47,804 nt of DNA, taken from NCBI GenBank assembly GCA_900544795.1, contig UQWM01000017.1, forward strand, positions 1 through 47,804, in the 5' to 3' direction. This DNA is from an uncultured Phascolarctobacterium sp. Lineage in GTDB: Bacteria; Bacillota; Negativicutes; Acidaminococcales; Acidaminococcaceae. The notes below the pieces were generated by a model. It was not told the origin of the DNA. It was given only the letters and a program-made list of their open reading frames with translations, and searched no databases. The position numbers and the translations under genes are program-made. Below, piece after piece: positions 31,962 through 40,012 of this stretch (positions are counted from its first letter, which is position 1; the number at the start of each line of letters is the position of its first letter).

Positions 31962-33304
31962 TGCCTGCTGCTTCTGACCAATATACAAAGGTAGAAAAGT
32001 ATATTTATTGGCTGTTGCTTTTGACGATCGCGGTTATTCCCTTGCAGCAGGATGTTGCGGCGGCTATGGTTGCTGTTACGGGTTGCTTGGGACTGGGCGT
32101 TGCTTTTTTGCGTCGTCATGAAAAAAGGCGGCCGATTTTGCCGCGGGCAGTGCAGATATTGCTATGGCTGCTGTTGTTGGTCGGCTATTGGTCGCTGCAT
32201 AATTCTGCAGACGAAGCTTTATCTACTTATAATTTTATTTACGTTGTCGGCCAGTATACATTTTTGGTGTGGCTGCTACTTCACTATGGGTTGGGCAGGC
32301 AGCAGCGTGATATCGATGAACTTGCCTGGCGTGACTGGCAGGCCTGGCCCCGGCCACTGCAAATTATCAGCGTGGTTTTGGGCATGTCGCTGTTTGTTGC
32401 CGCCTATGGCGTTGTCCAGCATTTTACAGGCGTTACGCCAACAGAAGCATGGATCGATAATGAGGCTTTCCCCGAGTTGAAGACCCGTGTTATTTCAACG
32501 CTGGTCAATCCTAATATTTTAGGCGGCTACCTGGTGCTGGTGCTTTCGCTGATGACGGGGCTTTTGAGCACCGTGCGCGAAAAAAACTGGCGGCTGGCGC
32601 TGGGGGCGGGAATTTTGTTGTGTGGCTTATGCCTGGTCTACACCTATTCACGAGGTAATTGGGTGGCTTGGGCTGCAGCGGCCTTAGTGTTTTGTCTGTG
32701 TTTCTGCCGTCGTGCCTTGCTGCCTTTGTTAGGTATTGGGGCATTAGGGCTTTTGCTTGCTGGTGGCTCGGTCTGGCATCGGCTCGTCTCTATTTTTGGT
32801 ACGGAAGATACTTCGGTGGCTCTGCGTTTTGCATATTTGGAAAGCACCTTGTTTATTATTGAAGAACATCCCTGGGGAGTAGGCTGGTATGGTTACCAGT
32901 TCGTCTATCCGGAATATGATTTCTACCTTAATAATCCCAATGTAATCATGTACCATTGTCATAATTTACTGCTGAATATTACGGCGGAGCTGGGCTGGCA
33001 GGGGCTGATCGTTTTTCTGCTCTTGTGGGGCTGCATCATTTGGCATGCCGTTCGTTTAGCCCGTTTTGGCAAAAGCTTCTGGCTGCGTGGTTTTGGCAGG
33101 GGCTATGTAATGGCTGTGGTAGGTATTTTGGTGGGTGGGCTGACAGACCATGTCTACTTTAATATGCAGATGGGGCTTTTGTTTTGGCTTTTGGCGATGT
33201 TAATAATGCTATGTTCAGAATTTAACAAAAATTTAACAAAAACAGTAGCTGGTGCAGAAGATTTAGAATTATCTTTACAGAAAAAACTTGGCAAGTTAAA
33301 ATAA
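31961..33304 (+). CDS. O-antigen ligase-like polytopic membrane protein
   Basis: 447 residues with about ten to eleven membrane spans and one large periplasmic loop before the last spans. The pattern STLVNPNILGGYLVLVL, then YTYSRGNWVAW, and the loop GWYGYQFVYPEYDFY with YHCHNLLLN is that of the WaaL/Wzy family (O-antigen ligases, polysaccharide polymerases and some glycosyl-acceptor ligases). Conserved Arg and His in these loops suggest activity. ATG 31961 overlaps the folC stop (TGATG); GTG 31952 is the alternative. In a diderm Firmicute an LPS or S-layer-glycan role is possible; the acceptor is unknown. Confidence 0.8.
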   Translation: MPAASDQYTKVEKYIYWLLLLTIAVIPLQQDVAAAMVAVTGCLGLGVAFLRRHEKRRPILPRAVQILLWLLLLVGYWSLHNSADEALSTYNFIYVVGQYTFLVWLLLHYGLGRQQRDIDELAWRDWQAWPRPLQIISVVLGMSLFVAAYGVVQHFTGVTPTEAWIDNEAFPELKTRVISTLVNPNILGGYLVLVLSLMTGLLSTVREKNWRLALGAGILLCGLCLVYTYSRGNWVAWAAAALVFCLCFCRRALLPLLGIGALGLLLAGGSVWHRLVSIFGTEDTSVALRFAYLESTLFIIEEHPWGVGWYGYQFVYPEYDFYLNNPNVIMYHCHNLLLNITAELGWQGLIVFLLLWGCIIWHAVRLARFGKSFWLRGFGRGYVMAVVGILVGGLTDHVYFNMQMGLLFWLLAMLIMLCSEFNKNLTKTVAGAEDLELSLQKKLGKLK

Positions 33305-33338
33305 AATAAGCGGAATATGGAATTGTAGGGGGAAGAGG

Positions 33339-33704
33339 ATGAACTTACATGATGTGCAAAAGTTTTTGGATGCCAAAATCTGCGTAGGTGAAGAGCATCT
33401 TGAAAGGCAGGTGGAAACCTGCTGCGGCTCGGACCTTATGAGCGATGTGCTGGCATTTACAAAGTGTAAAACTCTGCTTTGCACTGGGCTTGCGAATATG
33501 CAGGTCATCAGAACTGCGGATATGACTGATTTATGCGGTGTGATTCTCGTAAGAGGAAAAGTGCCGGGAGAAGATATGATCCGAGAGGCAGAAAATAATA
33601 AGTTGCCTATATTATCAACGGAATACACTTTGTTTGAAGCCTGTGGTATCCTTTACGGCCAGGGCTTGAGAGGCTGTTCCAGAAAGGCGGACGGCTGTGA
33701 GTGA
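33339..33704 (+). CDS. DRTGG-domain protein, first of hydrogenase cluster
   Basis: 121 residues, one DRTGG-type domain, seen in Firmicutes next to phosphotransacetylase, CBS and hydrogenase genes; biochemical role not established. Visible segments are SDLMSDVLAF, LLCTGLANMQVIRTADM and ILVRGKVPGEDMI. There are seven Cys (CVGEEH, ETCCGS, TKCKTLLC and others), more than usual. The start follows GGGGGAAGAGG. It overlaps the next gene by 8 bases and is the first of a run of small regulators around an [FeFe]-hydrogenase. A related but Cys-free domain is encoded at 35520. Confidence 0.75.
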   Translation: MNLHDVQKFLDAKICVGEEHLERQVETCCGSDLMSDVLAFTKCKTLLCTGLANMQVIRTADMTDLCGVILVRGKVPGEDMIREAENNKLPILSTEYTLFEACGILYGQGLRGCSRKADGCE

Positions 33705-34140
33705 GGCAAAATCTGTAAAAATACATTATGACGTTATCGGTGATGATTTTGACAGAGCCGGTGAGGCATCGGCCAGTTTGAAGCGGATGCTGCAGAAAAT
33801 AGGTGTGCCGGCCGATATTATTCGCCGTATTTCTATTGGTACATATGAGGCCGAGATGAATGTCATCATCCACGCCGGTGGTGGTCAGATCGATGTGGAG
33901 ATCTATCCTGAAGAAACTGCCGTTAATATTTCTGACCAGGGACCGGGTATACCGGATATCAAGCTGGCGTTGCAGGAAGGCTGGTCCACAGCGTCCGACG
34001 ACGTGCGCCAGATGGGGTTTGGCGCCGGTATGGGCCTGCCTAATATGGTAAAGTGCTCCGACGATTTCGATATCCAGTCGACAGTTGGGACTGGTACTAA
34101 TATTATGATGAAGTTTAAGCATATCAGTGAAGATTTATAA
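33697..34140 (+). CDS. Histidine-kinase-like ATPase, anti-sigma-factor (RsbW/SpoIIAB) type
   Basis: 147 residues with a single GHKL ATPase domain. The N box is YEAEMNVIIHAGG, the G1 box DQGPGIPDIKL and the G2 region MGFGAGMGLPNM. There is no histidine phosphoacceptor domain, so it should be a serine kinase or anti-sigma-like switch rather than a sensor kinase. GTG 33697 lies inside the preceding gene's end, showing translational coupling. Partners of this type are usual in Firmicute HydABC clusters; its target is unknown. Confidence 0.82.
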   Translation: MSEAKSVKIHYDVIGDDFDRAGEASASLKRMLQKIGVPADIIRRISIGTYEAEMNVIIHAGGGQIDVEIYPEETAVNISDQGPGIPDIKLALQEGWSTASDDVRQMGFGAGMGLPNMVKCSDDFDIQSTVGTGTNIMMKFKHISEDL

Positions 34141-34153
34141 GAGGAGTGATACG

Positions 34154-35542
34154 ATGGCTGGAGGATATTTCCATTCCATACGCTTTCTGCGTTCTCAATG
34201 CCAGGGCTGCGTAACATGCGTTAAAGCTTGTCCTACAGAAGCCATTCGTGTCCGCAACGGGAAGGCCGAGCTTATTGAATCGCGCTGCATTGACTGTGGC
34301 GAGTGTTTACGGCGTTGTGGTTATCACGCTATTGTGGCAGAAACGGATAAACTGGAAGAAATCGAACAATTCAAATATAATATCGCTTTGCCTCCGCCTT
34401 CGTTATATGCGCAGTTCCCGACGGAGATCAGCGCGGCGGCTATCTGGGAAGGGCTGCATAGACTGGGCTTTGACGAGATTTTTGACGTGGCGGTGGCTTC
34501 GGAGTATATATCGTTGGAGATATCCGATTATCTTGCCAACTACAGCGGTGTCCGCAGGCCCTTGATTTCCAGTACCTGCCCCGCAGTGCTGCGCTTGATT
34601 CAGGTCAAATTTCCTGAACTTATCAAGCAGGTAGTGCCGGTGCTTCCGCCTACTGAGGCGGCTGCTATCTACGTTAAGAACGAAGTTATGCAGCGTACTG
34701 GTTTGACGGCTGAAGAGATCGGCGTGTGGTTTATTGCTCCCTGTCCGTCTAAAAACGCTAATATCAGGCAGTCTGTCGATGTGCGGCATACGCAGATCAA
34801 TGGCAGTTTAAGTATTTCGGAGGTCTATGGCAAATTGCTGAAGATCATGGGTGGCGAGGTGCAGCCTGATCAAAAGGTTACGTCAGGTTCTTCCTACGGC
34901 CTGGCCTGGGGCAGCTACGGCGGCGAACTGGAGGCTGCCGGGGTAGAAAACGGCCTGGCTGTGCATGGTATTGATGACGTATATGATGTTTTAGAACAGA
35001 TATCTTTGAATAAAATGCGTGATGTGGACTATGTAGAGTGTTCAGCCTGTAGCGGCGGCTGTATCGGCGGCCCGCTGACGGCGGAGAATAAATTTGTAGC
35101 TGAAAAAAATCTTAAATTAAGATTGAGCGCTATGCGCAGCACCGAACCGGGCGACAGATTAGCAACGATGGCGCAAAGCATGGTCTGCGAAGGATTTCCC
35201 CAGTCGGCAGCTTATGTGAAAAAGCTGATACCCCGTCCAATGATGCAGTTGGATGATGATATATTAGAAGCTATGAAAAAGTTTGAGCATATGGAAGAAG
35301 TGCTGCGTTCGCTGCCGGGGCTTGATTGCGGCGCCTGTGGCGCTCCAAGCTGCCAATGTTTAGCCGAGGATATCGTACAGGGCAAAGCTAATGAGATAGA
35401 TTGTATCTTTAAACTGCGTAGCAGCGTAAAACGCCTGGCACATGGTATGCTGGAATTAGCTAAACAAATACCTATTGCCAGTGAACCGGATGAAGATTTA
35501 CTGGAAGAAGGTGAAGTTGATGAAAATACGCGAAGTGATTGA
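34154..35542 (+). CDS. Hydrogenase-like Fe-S protein with ferredoxin and C-terminal Fe-S domains
   Basis: 462 residues from ATG 34154 (GAGGAG 8 bases upstream). The order of domains: a 2x[4Fe-4S] ferredoxin (CQGCVTCVKACP and CIDCGECLRRC, about 13-60); an [FeFe]-hydrogenase large-subunit-like domain (90-320) with C142 in SSTCPAVL, C197 in APCPSKNA and C296, C299, C303 in ECSACSGGC; then a CFeSP-type Fe-S motif, CGACGAPSCQC, near 395. The cysteines that bind the H-cluster in true hydrogenases are matched in position but the surrounding residues differ (TSCSPGW is replaced). It is probably a redox or H2 sensor partner rather than a catalyst. Confidence 0.82.
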   Translation: MAGGYFHSIRFLRSQCQGCVTCVKACPTEAIRVRNGKAELIESRCIDCGECLRRCGYHAIVAETDKLEEIEQFKYNIALPPPSLYAQFPTEISAAAIWEGLHRLGFDEIFDVAVASEYISLEISDYLANYSGVRRPLISSTCPAVLRLIQVKFPELIKQVVPVLPPTEAAAIYVKNEVMQRTGLTAEEIGVWFIAPCPSKNANIRQSVDVRHTQINGSLSISEVYGKLLKIMGGEVQPDQKVTSGSSYGLAWGSYGGELEAAGVENGLAVHGIDDVYDVLEQISLNKMRDVDYVECSACSGGCIGGPLTAENKFVAEKNLKLRLSAMRSTEPGDRLATMAQSMVCEGFPQSAAYVKKLIPRPMMQLDDDILEAMKKFEHMEEVLRSLPGLDCGACGAPSCQCLAEDIVQGKANEIDCIFKLRSSVKRLAHGMLELAKQIPIASEPDEDLLEEGEVDENTRSD

Positions 35543-35864
35543 GACCTTAGGCTTAAAGCTGATGACACATGAAGTACCTGTTGATGTTGATATTGTTGGC
35601 GGCTATGCGTCTGATCTTTTAAGTAACGTTATGGGTCAGGCGGCACCGGGAATGATTTGGGTAACCATGCAGGGACATCAGAATATTGCTGCGGTAGCTT
35701 CTTTGATCGGCTTGTCGGCAATTATCGTAGCAGGAGACGCACCGATCGAAGATGATACTTTGAAAAAAGCAGAACAGAATGACGTGCTTATTTTAGCAAC
35801 GTCTTTACCGGCCTATGATGTGATCGGAAAACTTTACGAACTTGGTATCAGGAACGTAAAATGA
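35520..35864 (+). CDS. DRTGG-domain protein, second copy in hydrogenase cluster
   Basis: 114 residues, starting inside the end of the Fe-S protein gene (overlap 23 bases) with GAAGAAGG as ribosome site. It has the same domain as the protein at 33339: SDLLSNVMGQAAPGMIWVTM, then SAIIVAGDAPIED, DVLILATSLPAYDVIGKL. It has no cysteines, unlike the first copy, so the two are diverged paralogues with possibly different partners. It overlaps the following PHP gene by 4 bases. Function not established. Confidence 0.78.
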   Translation: MKIREVIETLGLKLMTHEVPVDVDIVGGYASDLLSNVMGQAAPGMIWVTMQGHQNIAAVASLIGLSAIIVAGDAPIEDDTLKKAEQNDVLILATSLPAYDVIGKLYELGIRNVK

Positions 35865-36631
35865 GAACTCTGGTTGGAGATTTTCATATCCACACGCTGC
35901 TGTCTCCCTGTGCTGAAATCGAGATGACGCCGCATCACATCGTTATGCAGGCTGCAAAGTACGGTGTCCAGCTGCTGGCTGTAACTGATCATAATGCTTC
36001 TGCTAATGTGGTGGCGGCAGTGCAGGCTGGAGAAAGGTATGGGGTGAAGGTCTTTCCCGGTATGGAAGTTGAATGCAGGGAAGAGGCCCATATCGTGGCG
36101 TTGTTCGATGATCTGAAGCAGCTGCGGCGTTGGCAGAAGATAGTGGATTTTTCGATGAGCAGGTTAAAAAATAGCCCCGAACGCTTTGGCGGTCAGTTTG
36201 TTGTTGACGATGATGATAATTTTGTTGTCGAAGAAGAGCGGCTGCTTTTGGGGCCGCTTCAGCTTTCTGCGCAGGAAGTGGTGCGTAAGGTGAATGAGAT
36301 AGGCGGTTTATGTATCGCCGCCCATATCGACCGTTCTGCTTACAGCTTGTTAGTTCAGTTGGGCTTCATTCCAGGTGATATGGGTTTGGAAGCAGTGGAG
36401 ATAAGCCGTAACAGTTTAGACGAATTGACGCAGTTAAAACTTAAACGGCTGGCAGGTAATTTGCCTTATGTCACTAATTCAGATGCCCACAGGATGCTGG
36501 AATTTTTGGAAGGGCCTAAGAACAAAGTGACGATCGAGGAAGCTACCATTGCTGAGCTTAAATTGGCGTTAGCGGGTAGCGCCGGGCGCAGTTGGCTGCC
36601 AGGTTATTTTATTAGTGGACTTGAATATTAG
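35861..36631 (+). CDS. PHP-domain metal-dependent phosphoesterase
   Basis: 256 residues of the polymerase-and-histidinol-phosphatase fold. Metal ligands are visible as HIHT (9-12), the Glu/His of PHHIVMQA, TDHN (43-46), the E of GMEVECREEAH and the late SDAHR. The sequence ISRNSLDELTQL sits in a common position before the last His. Substrate unknown; phosphatase or nuclease activity is expected. It is the last gene before the hnd promoter and is commonly found in such hydrogenase clusters. Confidence 0.88.
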   Translation: MRTLVGDFHIHTLLSPCAEIEMTPHHIVMQAAKYGVQLLAVTDHNASANVVAAVQAGERYGVKVFPGMEVECREEAHIVALFDDLKQLRRWQKIVDFSMSRLKNSPERFGGQFVVDDDDNFVVEEERLLLGPLQLSAQEVVRKVNEIGGLCIAAHIDRSAYSLLVQLGFIPGDMGLEAVEISRNSLDELTQLKLKRLAGNLPYVTNSDAHRMLEFLEGPKNKVTIEEATIAELKLALAGSAGRSWLPGYFISGLEY

Positions 36632-36652
36632 TTACACTAAAAATATAAAGTA

Positions 36653-36686
36653 TACACTATTCATTGCTAAAAACGACAAATAGTGT
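36653..36686. repeat. Inverted repeat flanking the hnd promoter -35
   Basis: ACACTAT (36653-36659) and ATAGTGT (36680-36686) form a spaced inverted repeat ending on the -35. It could be an operator for a redox or NADH regulator; the owner is unknown. Confidence 0.3.
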
Positions 36687-36714
36687 TGATTATATATGTT
36701 TTTTTTGCTATAGT
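36686..36714 (+). promoter_or_regulatory. Promoter of the hndABCD hydrogenase genes
   Basis: TTGATT (36686-36691), 17-base spacer, TATAGT (36709-36714), 40 bases before the hndA start. Confidence 0.65.
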
Positions 36715-36755
36715 AGTATCCGTACATTAAAGTTTAGGGAAAGGGAGAGTGTACT

Positions 36756-37253
36756 ATGACTTTGATTGAGAAAAAATGCAGCTGCTGCGGCGGCGAAAAT
36801 CCCGAAAAAGTACAAATTGATGGTATCCTTGCCGCATATGAAGGCAAAAAAGGATCTTTGATCCCGATTTTGCAGGAAGTACAGGCTTTGTACAATTATC
36901 TGCCCAAAGATGCTTTAGAGTACATTGCTTCCAGTACTGGGACTCCGATAGCGCAGATTTATGGCGTTGTTACTTTCTATTCGCAGTTCCATCTTAATCC
37001 CCGTGGACGCAATATTATCCGTGTTTGTCAGGGAACTGCCTGCCACGTACGCGGCGGCAAAGTTATCCTGCAGACTATCGAGAAAGAACTTGGCATTAAG
37101 GCCGGTCATACGACGGAAGATCTGCGTTTTACCTTAGAAACAGTTGCCTGTATCGGTGCCTGCGGTTTGGCACCAGTCATGCAGGTCAATGAAGATACTC
37201 ATGGCCGGCTGACGCCGGACAAATTATCGGCTATTTTGACTAAATATCAGTAA
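36756..37253 (+). CDS. hndA: NAD(P)-linked hydrogenase subunit HndA (NuoE-like, [2Fe-2S])
   Basis: 165 residues, a thioredoxin-like [2Fe-2S] protein. The cluster cysteines are C91 and C96 (CQGTAC) and C132 and C136 (CIGAC), as in NuoE. It passes electrons within the soluble NADH-reducing part of the complex. Unusual is the N terminus, where C8, C10 and C11 occur in CSCCGG, which family members normally lack. The start follows GGGAGAG. It is first in the unit hndA - kinase - hndB - hndC - hndD. Confidence 0.92.
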   Translation: MTLIEKKCSCCGGENPEKVQIDGILAAYEGKKGSLIPILQEVQALYNYLPKDALEYIASSTGTPIAQIYGVVTFYSQFHLNPRGRNIIRVCQGTACHVRGGKVILQTIEKELGIKAGHTTEDLRFTLETVACIGACGLAPVMQVNEDTHGRLTPDKLSAILTKYQ

Positions 37254-37255
37254 TC

Positions 37256-37810
37256 ATGCGGGAATTATCGCTGCATATTCTTGATTTAGCGCAGAATTCC
37301 ATTGAGGCAGGGGCCCGCAGCTTGGTGATCGAAGTAAATGAGAATGAAAACGGATTTTTTGTTTTCAGGATCAGCGACGACGGACGCGGTATGAGCCAGG
37401 AAATGGTCCATACGATCCGCGATCCTTTCGTAACTACTCGTACTACTCGTAAAGTAGGTATGGGAATACCGTTTATGGATATGGTTACTAAACAATGTGG
37501 CGGCCATTTGCGGATCGAATCGTGTAAAGGTGAAGGAACTGTAGTCGAAGCTACTTTTGACGAGGATAATATTGACCGGCCGCCTTTAGGCGATATTGCG
37601 TCAAGCATCAAAGTGCTACTGGTAGGCACACCATATTTGGAACTGAGGTTCATCTATAAGATAGGTGCTTCAGGGTTTGAGCTTGATACTAAAGAAATCC
37701 GGGCGATACTGGGCGAGGATGCTGACTTTACCAGACCGGAAGTTTATACATGGATAGAAGATTATTTGAAACAGGAAATATTGCGGTTGCGGAGTGAACA
37801 GGAGGGATAA
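37256..37810 (+). CDS. ATP-binding protein of the histidine kinase family, hydrogenase-linked
   Basis: 184 residues, with the GHKL N box DLAQNSIEAGA, G1 SDDGRGMS and G2 KVGMGIPFMDM. No sensor, membrane or phosphoacceptor domain. The C-terminal part (LVGTPYLELRFIYKIGASG) is characteristic of a small set of ATPases coded between HndA and HndB genes. Its ATG lies 2 bases after hndA stops, and its own stop nearly overlaps the next gene's ribosome site, so it belongs to the operon. It may sense the redox state and control the neighbouring regulators; this is inference. Confidence 0.85.
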   Translation: MRELSLHILDLAQNSIEAGARSLVIEVNENENGFFVFRISDDGRGMSQEMVHTIRDPFVTTRTTRKVGMGIPFMDMVTKQCGGHLRIESCKGEGTVVEATFDEDNIDRPPLGDIASSIKVLLVGTPYLELRFIYKIGASGFELDTKEIRAILGEDADFTRPEVYTWIEDYLKQEILRLRSEQEG

Positions 37811-37811
37811 G

Positions 37812-38180
37812 ATGAAAACATTAGAAGATTTGAGAGCCTTGCGTGAAAAACTGAAGGCTGATATGAAGGTGCGTCAAAACGACGGTACTAAAGTGATTAT
37901 CGGCATGGGTACCTGTGGTATAGCAGCAGGCGCGCGCGAAGTGATGTCGGCGGTTCTGAACGAACTGGCTGTGCGTAAGTTAAACGACGTGCAGGTGCAG
38001 CAGACCGGCTGCATCGGCATGTGTGAGAAAGAGGTTCTGGTCGATATAGTTCGTCCGGGTGAACCACGTATCACTTATGGTAAAGTAAGACCTGAGGACG
38101 TGAAAAAAATAATTGCCGAGCATGTTGTCAATGGCCGCATAGTTGAAGAGCTGGTCGTAGGCAAAATTATGCAAGACTGA
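37812..38180 (+). CDS. hndB: (2Fe-2S) ferredoxin-like hydrogenase subunit HndB
   Basis: 122 residues from ATG 37812, with AGGAGGG 5 bases upstream. A thioredoxin-like fold; cysteines at 35 (MGTCGIAAG) and 67 and 71 (TGCIGMCEKE). One of the four usual ligands is not obvious near C35, so the cluster may be incompletely ligated by this chain or the fourth ligand is non-standard. It is adjacent to the NuoF-like subunit and presumably docks to it. Confidence 0.88.
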   Translation: MKTLEDLRALREKLKADMKVRQNDGTKVIIGMGTCGIAAGAREVMSAVLNELAVRKLNDVQVQQTGCIGMCEKEVLVDIVRPGEPRITYGKVRPEDVKKIIAEHVVNGRIVEELVVGKIMQD

Positions 38181-38206
38181 TTTGATAAAATTGGGAGGGA
38201 AAGCAT

Positions 38207-39997
38207 ATGCAGCACATTAGAGCACACGTCCTTATCTGCGGCGGCACTGGTTGCAAGTCTGCCGGTTCAAAAGAGGTACAGCTGGCATTTACCCGCGCTA
38301 TCGAAGCCAAAGGTCTCAGCGACGAAGTAATGGTAGTTGAAACGGGCTGTCACGGATTTTGTGAACATGGCCCCTTGGTTATAGTTTATCCTGAAGGAAC
38401 CTTTTATTGCCAGGTGAAGGCAGAAGACGTAGAAGAAGTGGTTGAAAGCCATTTATTCAAGGGCCGTATTGTTGATCGTTTGCTTTATCATGAGCCTTTG
38501 ACTCATGAAAGCATCCCTAATTATTCCGAGATCAACTTTTATAAAAAACAGCACCGTCTTGTTTTGGAGAATTGCGGCGCTATCAATCCGGAACAAATCG
38601 AAGAATATATCGCCGTGGGCGGTTATGAGGCTTTAGCGAAAGCCGTAACCACCATGAGTCCGGAAGACGTTGTTGAAGAAGTAAAAAAAGCAGGTTTGCG
38701 CGGACGTGGCGGCGGTGGTTTCCCGACCGGTATGAAATGGCAGTTTGCCAAAGCTTCTGTCAACGACAAGAAATATGTTATCTGTAATGCGGACGAGGGT
38801 GACCCGGGCGCATTTATGGATCGTAGTGTTTTGGAAGGCGATCCCCATAAAATTTTGGAAGGTATGGCTATCTGTGGTTACGCTATCGGCGCTGACGAAG
38901 GCTATATCTATGTCCGTGCTGAATATCCGCTGGCTATCAAACGCCTGCGTATCGCTATAGAGCAGGCTGAAGCTATGGGTCTTTTAGGAGACAATATCTT
39001 TGGTTCCGGTTTTAGTTTTAAGCTGCATATCAAAGAGGGTGCCGGCGCATTTGTCTGCGGCGAAGAAACTGCTTTGATGGCATCTATAGAAGGTAAACGC
39101 GGCATGCCGCGTCCACGTCCGCCTTTCCCGGCTGTCGCAGGGCTTTGGGGAAAACCTACCAATATCAATAACGTAGAAACCTTTGCCAATATAGCTTCCA
39201 TTATTACTAACGGGGCTGATTGGTATGCCGGTTTTGGTACTGAAAAGTCTAAGGGGACCAAGGTCTTTGCTTTGACTGGCAAAATCAATAACACTGGTCT
39301 GGCTGAAGTTCCGATGGGGATCACTATGCGCGAGATCATTTATGATATCGGCGGTGGTATTACTGGCGGCAAAAAATTCAAGGCCGTACAAATTGGCGGA
39401 CCGTCTGGCGGTTGCCTGCCTGAGTCGATGCTGGATTTGGCTATTGATTATGATTCCCTGATAGCGGCTGGGGCCATGATGGGTTCTGGCGGTCTGGTCG
39501 TCATGGATGAAGATACCTGCATGGTTGACGTTGCTAAGTTCTTCCTTAACTTTACTCAGTCAGAATCCTGCGGCAAATGCACTCCGTGCCGTGAAGGCAC
39601 TAAGCGTATGCTGGAAGTCCTGACCAGGATCACTGAAGGTCAGGGTAGGGAAGGCGATATAGAGCTGCTGGAAGAATTGGCAAGAAATATTAAAGAAACT
39701 GCTTTGTGCGGTTTGGGGCAAACTGCTCCTAATCCGGTACTGAGTACTTTAAAATATTTCCGCCATGAATATGAAGCCCATATCAAGGAAAAACGCTGTC
39801 CGGCCGGCGCTTGTGAAAAGCTGGCTAACTACGAGATTACTGACGCCTGCAAAGGCTGCGGCTTATGTGCACGTCAGTGCCCGGTCAATGCTATTTCCGG
39901 CGAAATTAAAAAGAAACATATCATTGATGTTACCAAATGTATAAAATGCGGTGCCTGCATGACGGCTTGTCCGTTCAAGGCCATTATTAAGGGTTAA
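38207..39997 (+). CDS. hndC: NADH-dehydrogenase-like subunit HndC/HydB (NuoF type)
   Basis: 596 residues. Domains: an N-terminal [2Fe-2S] thioredoxin-like domain (GGTGCKSAG and TGCHGFCEHGP); the NuoF core with the NAD/FMN-binding segment RGRGGGGFPTGMKW and CGEETALMASIEG; the [4Fe-4S] site SCGKCTPCREGT; and a C-terminal 2x[4Fe-4S] ferredoxin (CKGCGLCARQCP and CIKCGACMTACP). That C-terminal ferredoxin and N-terminal domain are found in electron-bifurcating HydB subunits, which couple NADH and ferredoxin oxidation to H2. Start follows GGGAGGG. Confidence 0.94.
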   Translation: MQHIRAHVLICGGTGCKSAGSKEVQLAFTRAIEAKGLSDEVMVVETGCHGFCEHGPLVIVYPEGTFYCQVKAEDVEEVVESHLFKGRIVDRLLYHEPLTHESIPNYSEINFYKKQHRLVLENCGAINPEQIEEYIAVGGYEALAKAVTTMSPEDVVEEVKKAGLRGRGGGGFPTGMKWQFAKASVNDKKYVICNADEGDPGAFMDRSVLEGDPHKILEGMAICGYAIGADEGYIYVRAEYPLAIKRLRIAIEQAEAMGLLGDNIFGSGFSFKLHIKEGAGAFVCGEETALMASIEGKRGMPRPRPPFPAVAGLWGKPTNINNVETFANIASIITNGADWYAGFGTEKSKGTKVFALTGKINNTGLAEVPMGITMREIIYDIGGGITGGKKFKAVQIGGPSGGCLPESMLDLAIDYDSLIAAGAMMGSGGLVVMDEDTCMVDVAKFFLNFTQSESCGKCTPCREGTKRMLEVLTRITEGQGREGDIELLEELARNIKETALCGLGQTAPNPVLSTLKYFRHEYEAHIKEKRCPAGACEKLANYEITDACKGCGLCARQCPVNAISGEIKKKHIIDVTKCIKCGACMTACPFKAIIKG

Positions 39998-40012
39998 GGG
40001 AGGATTATATAA

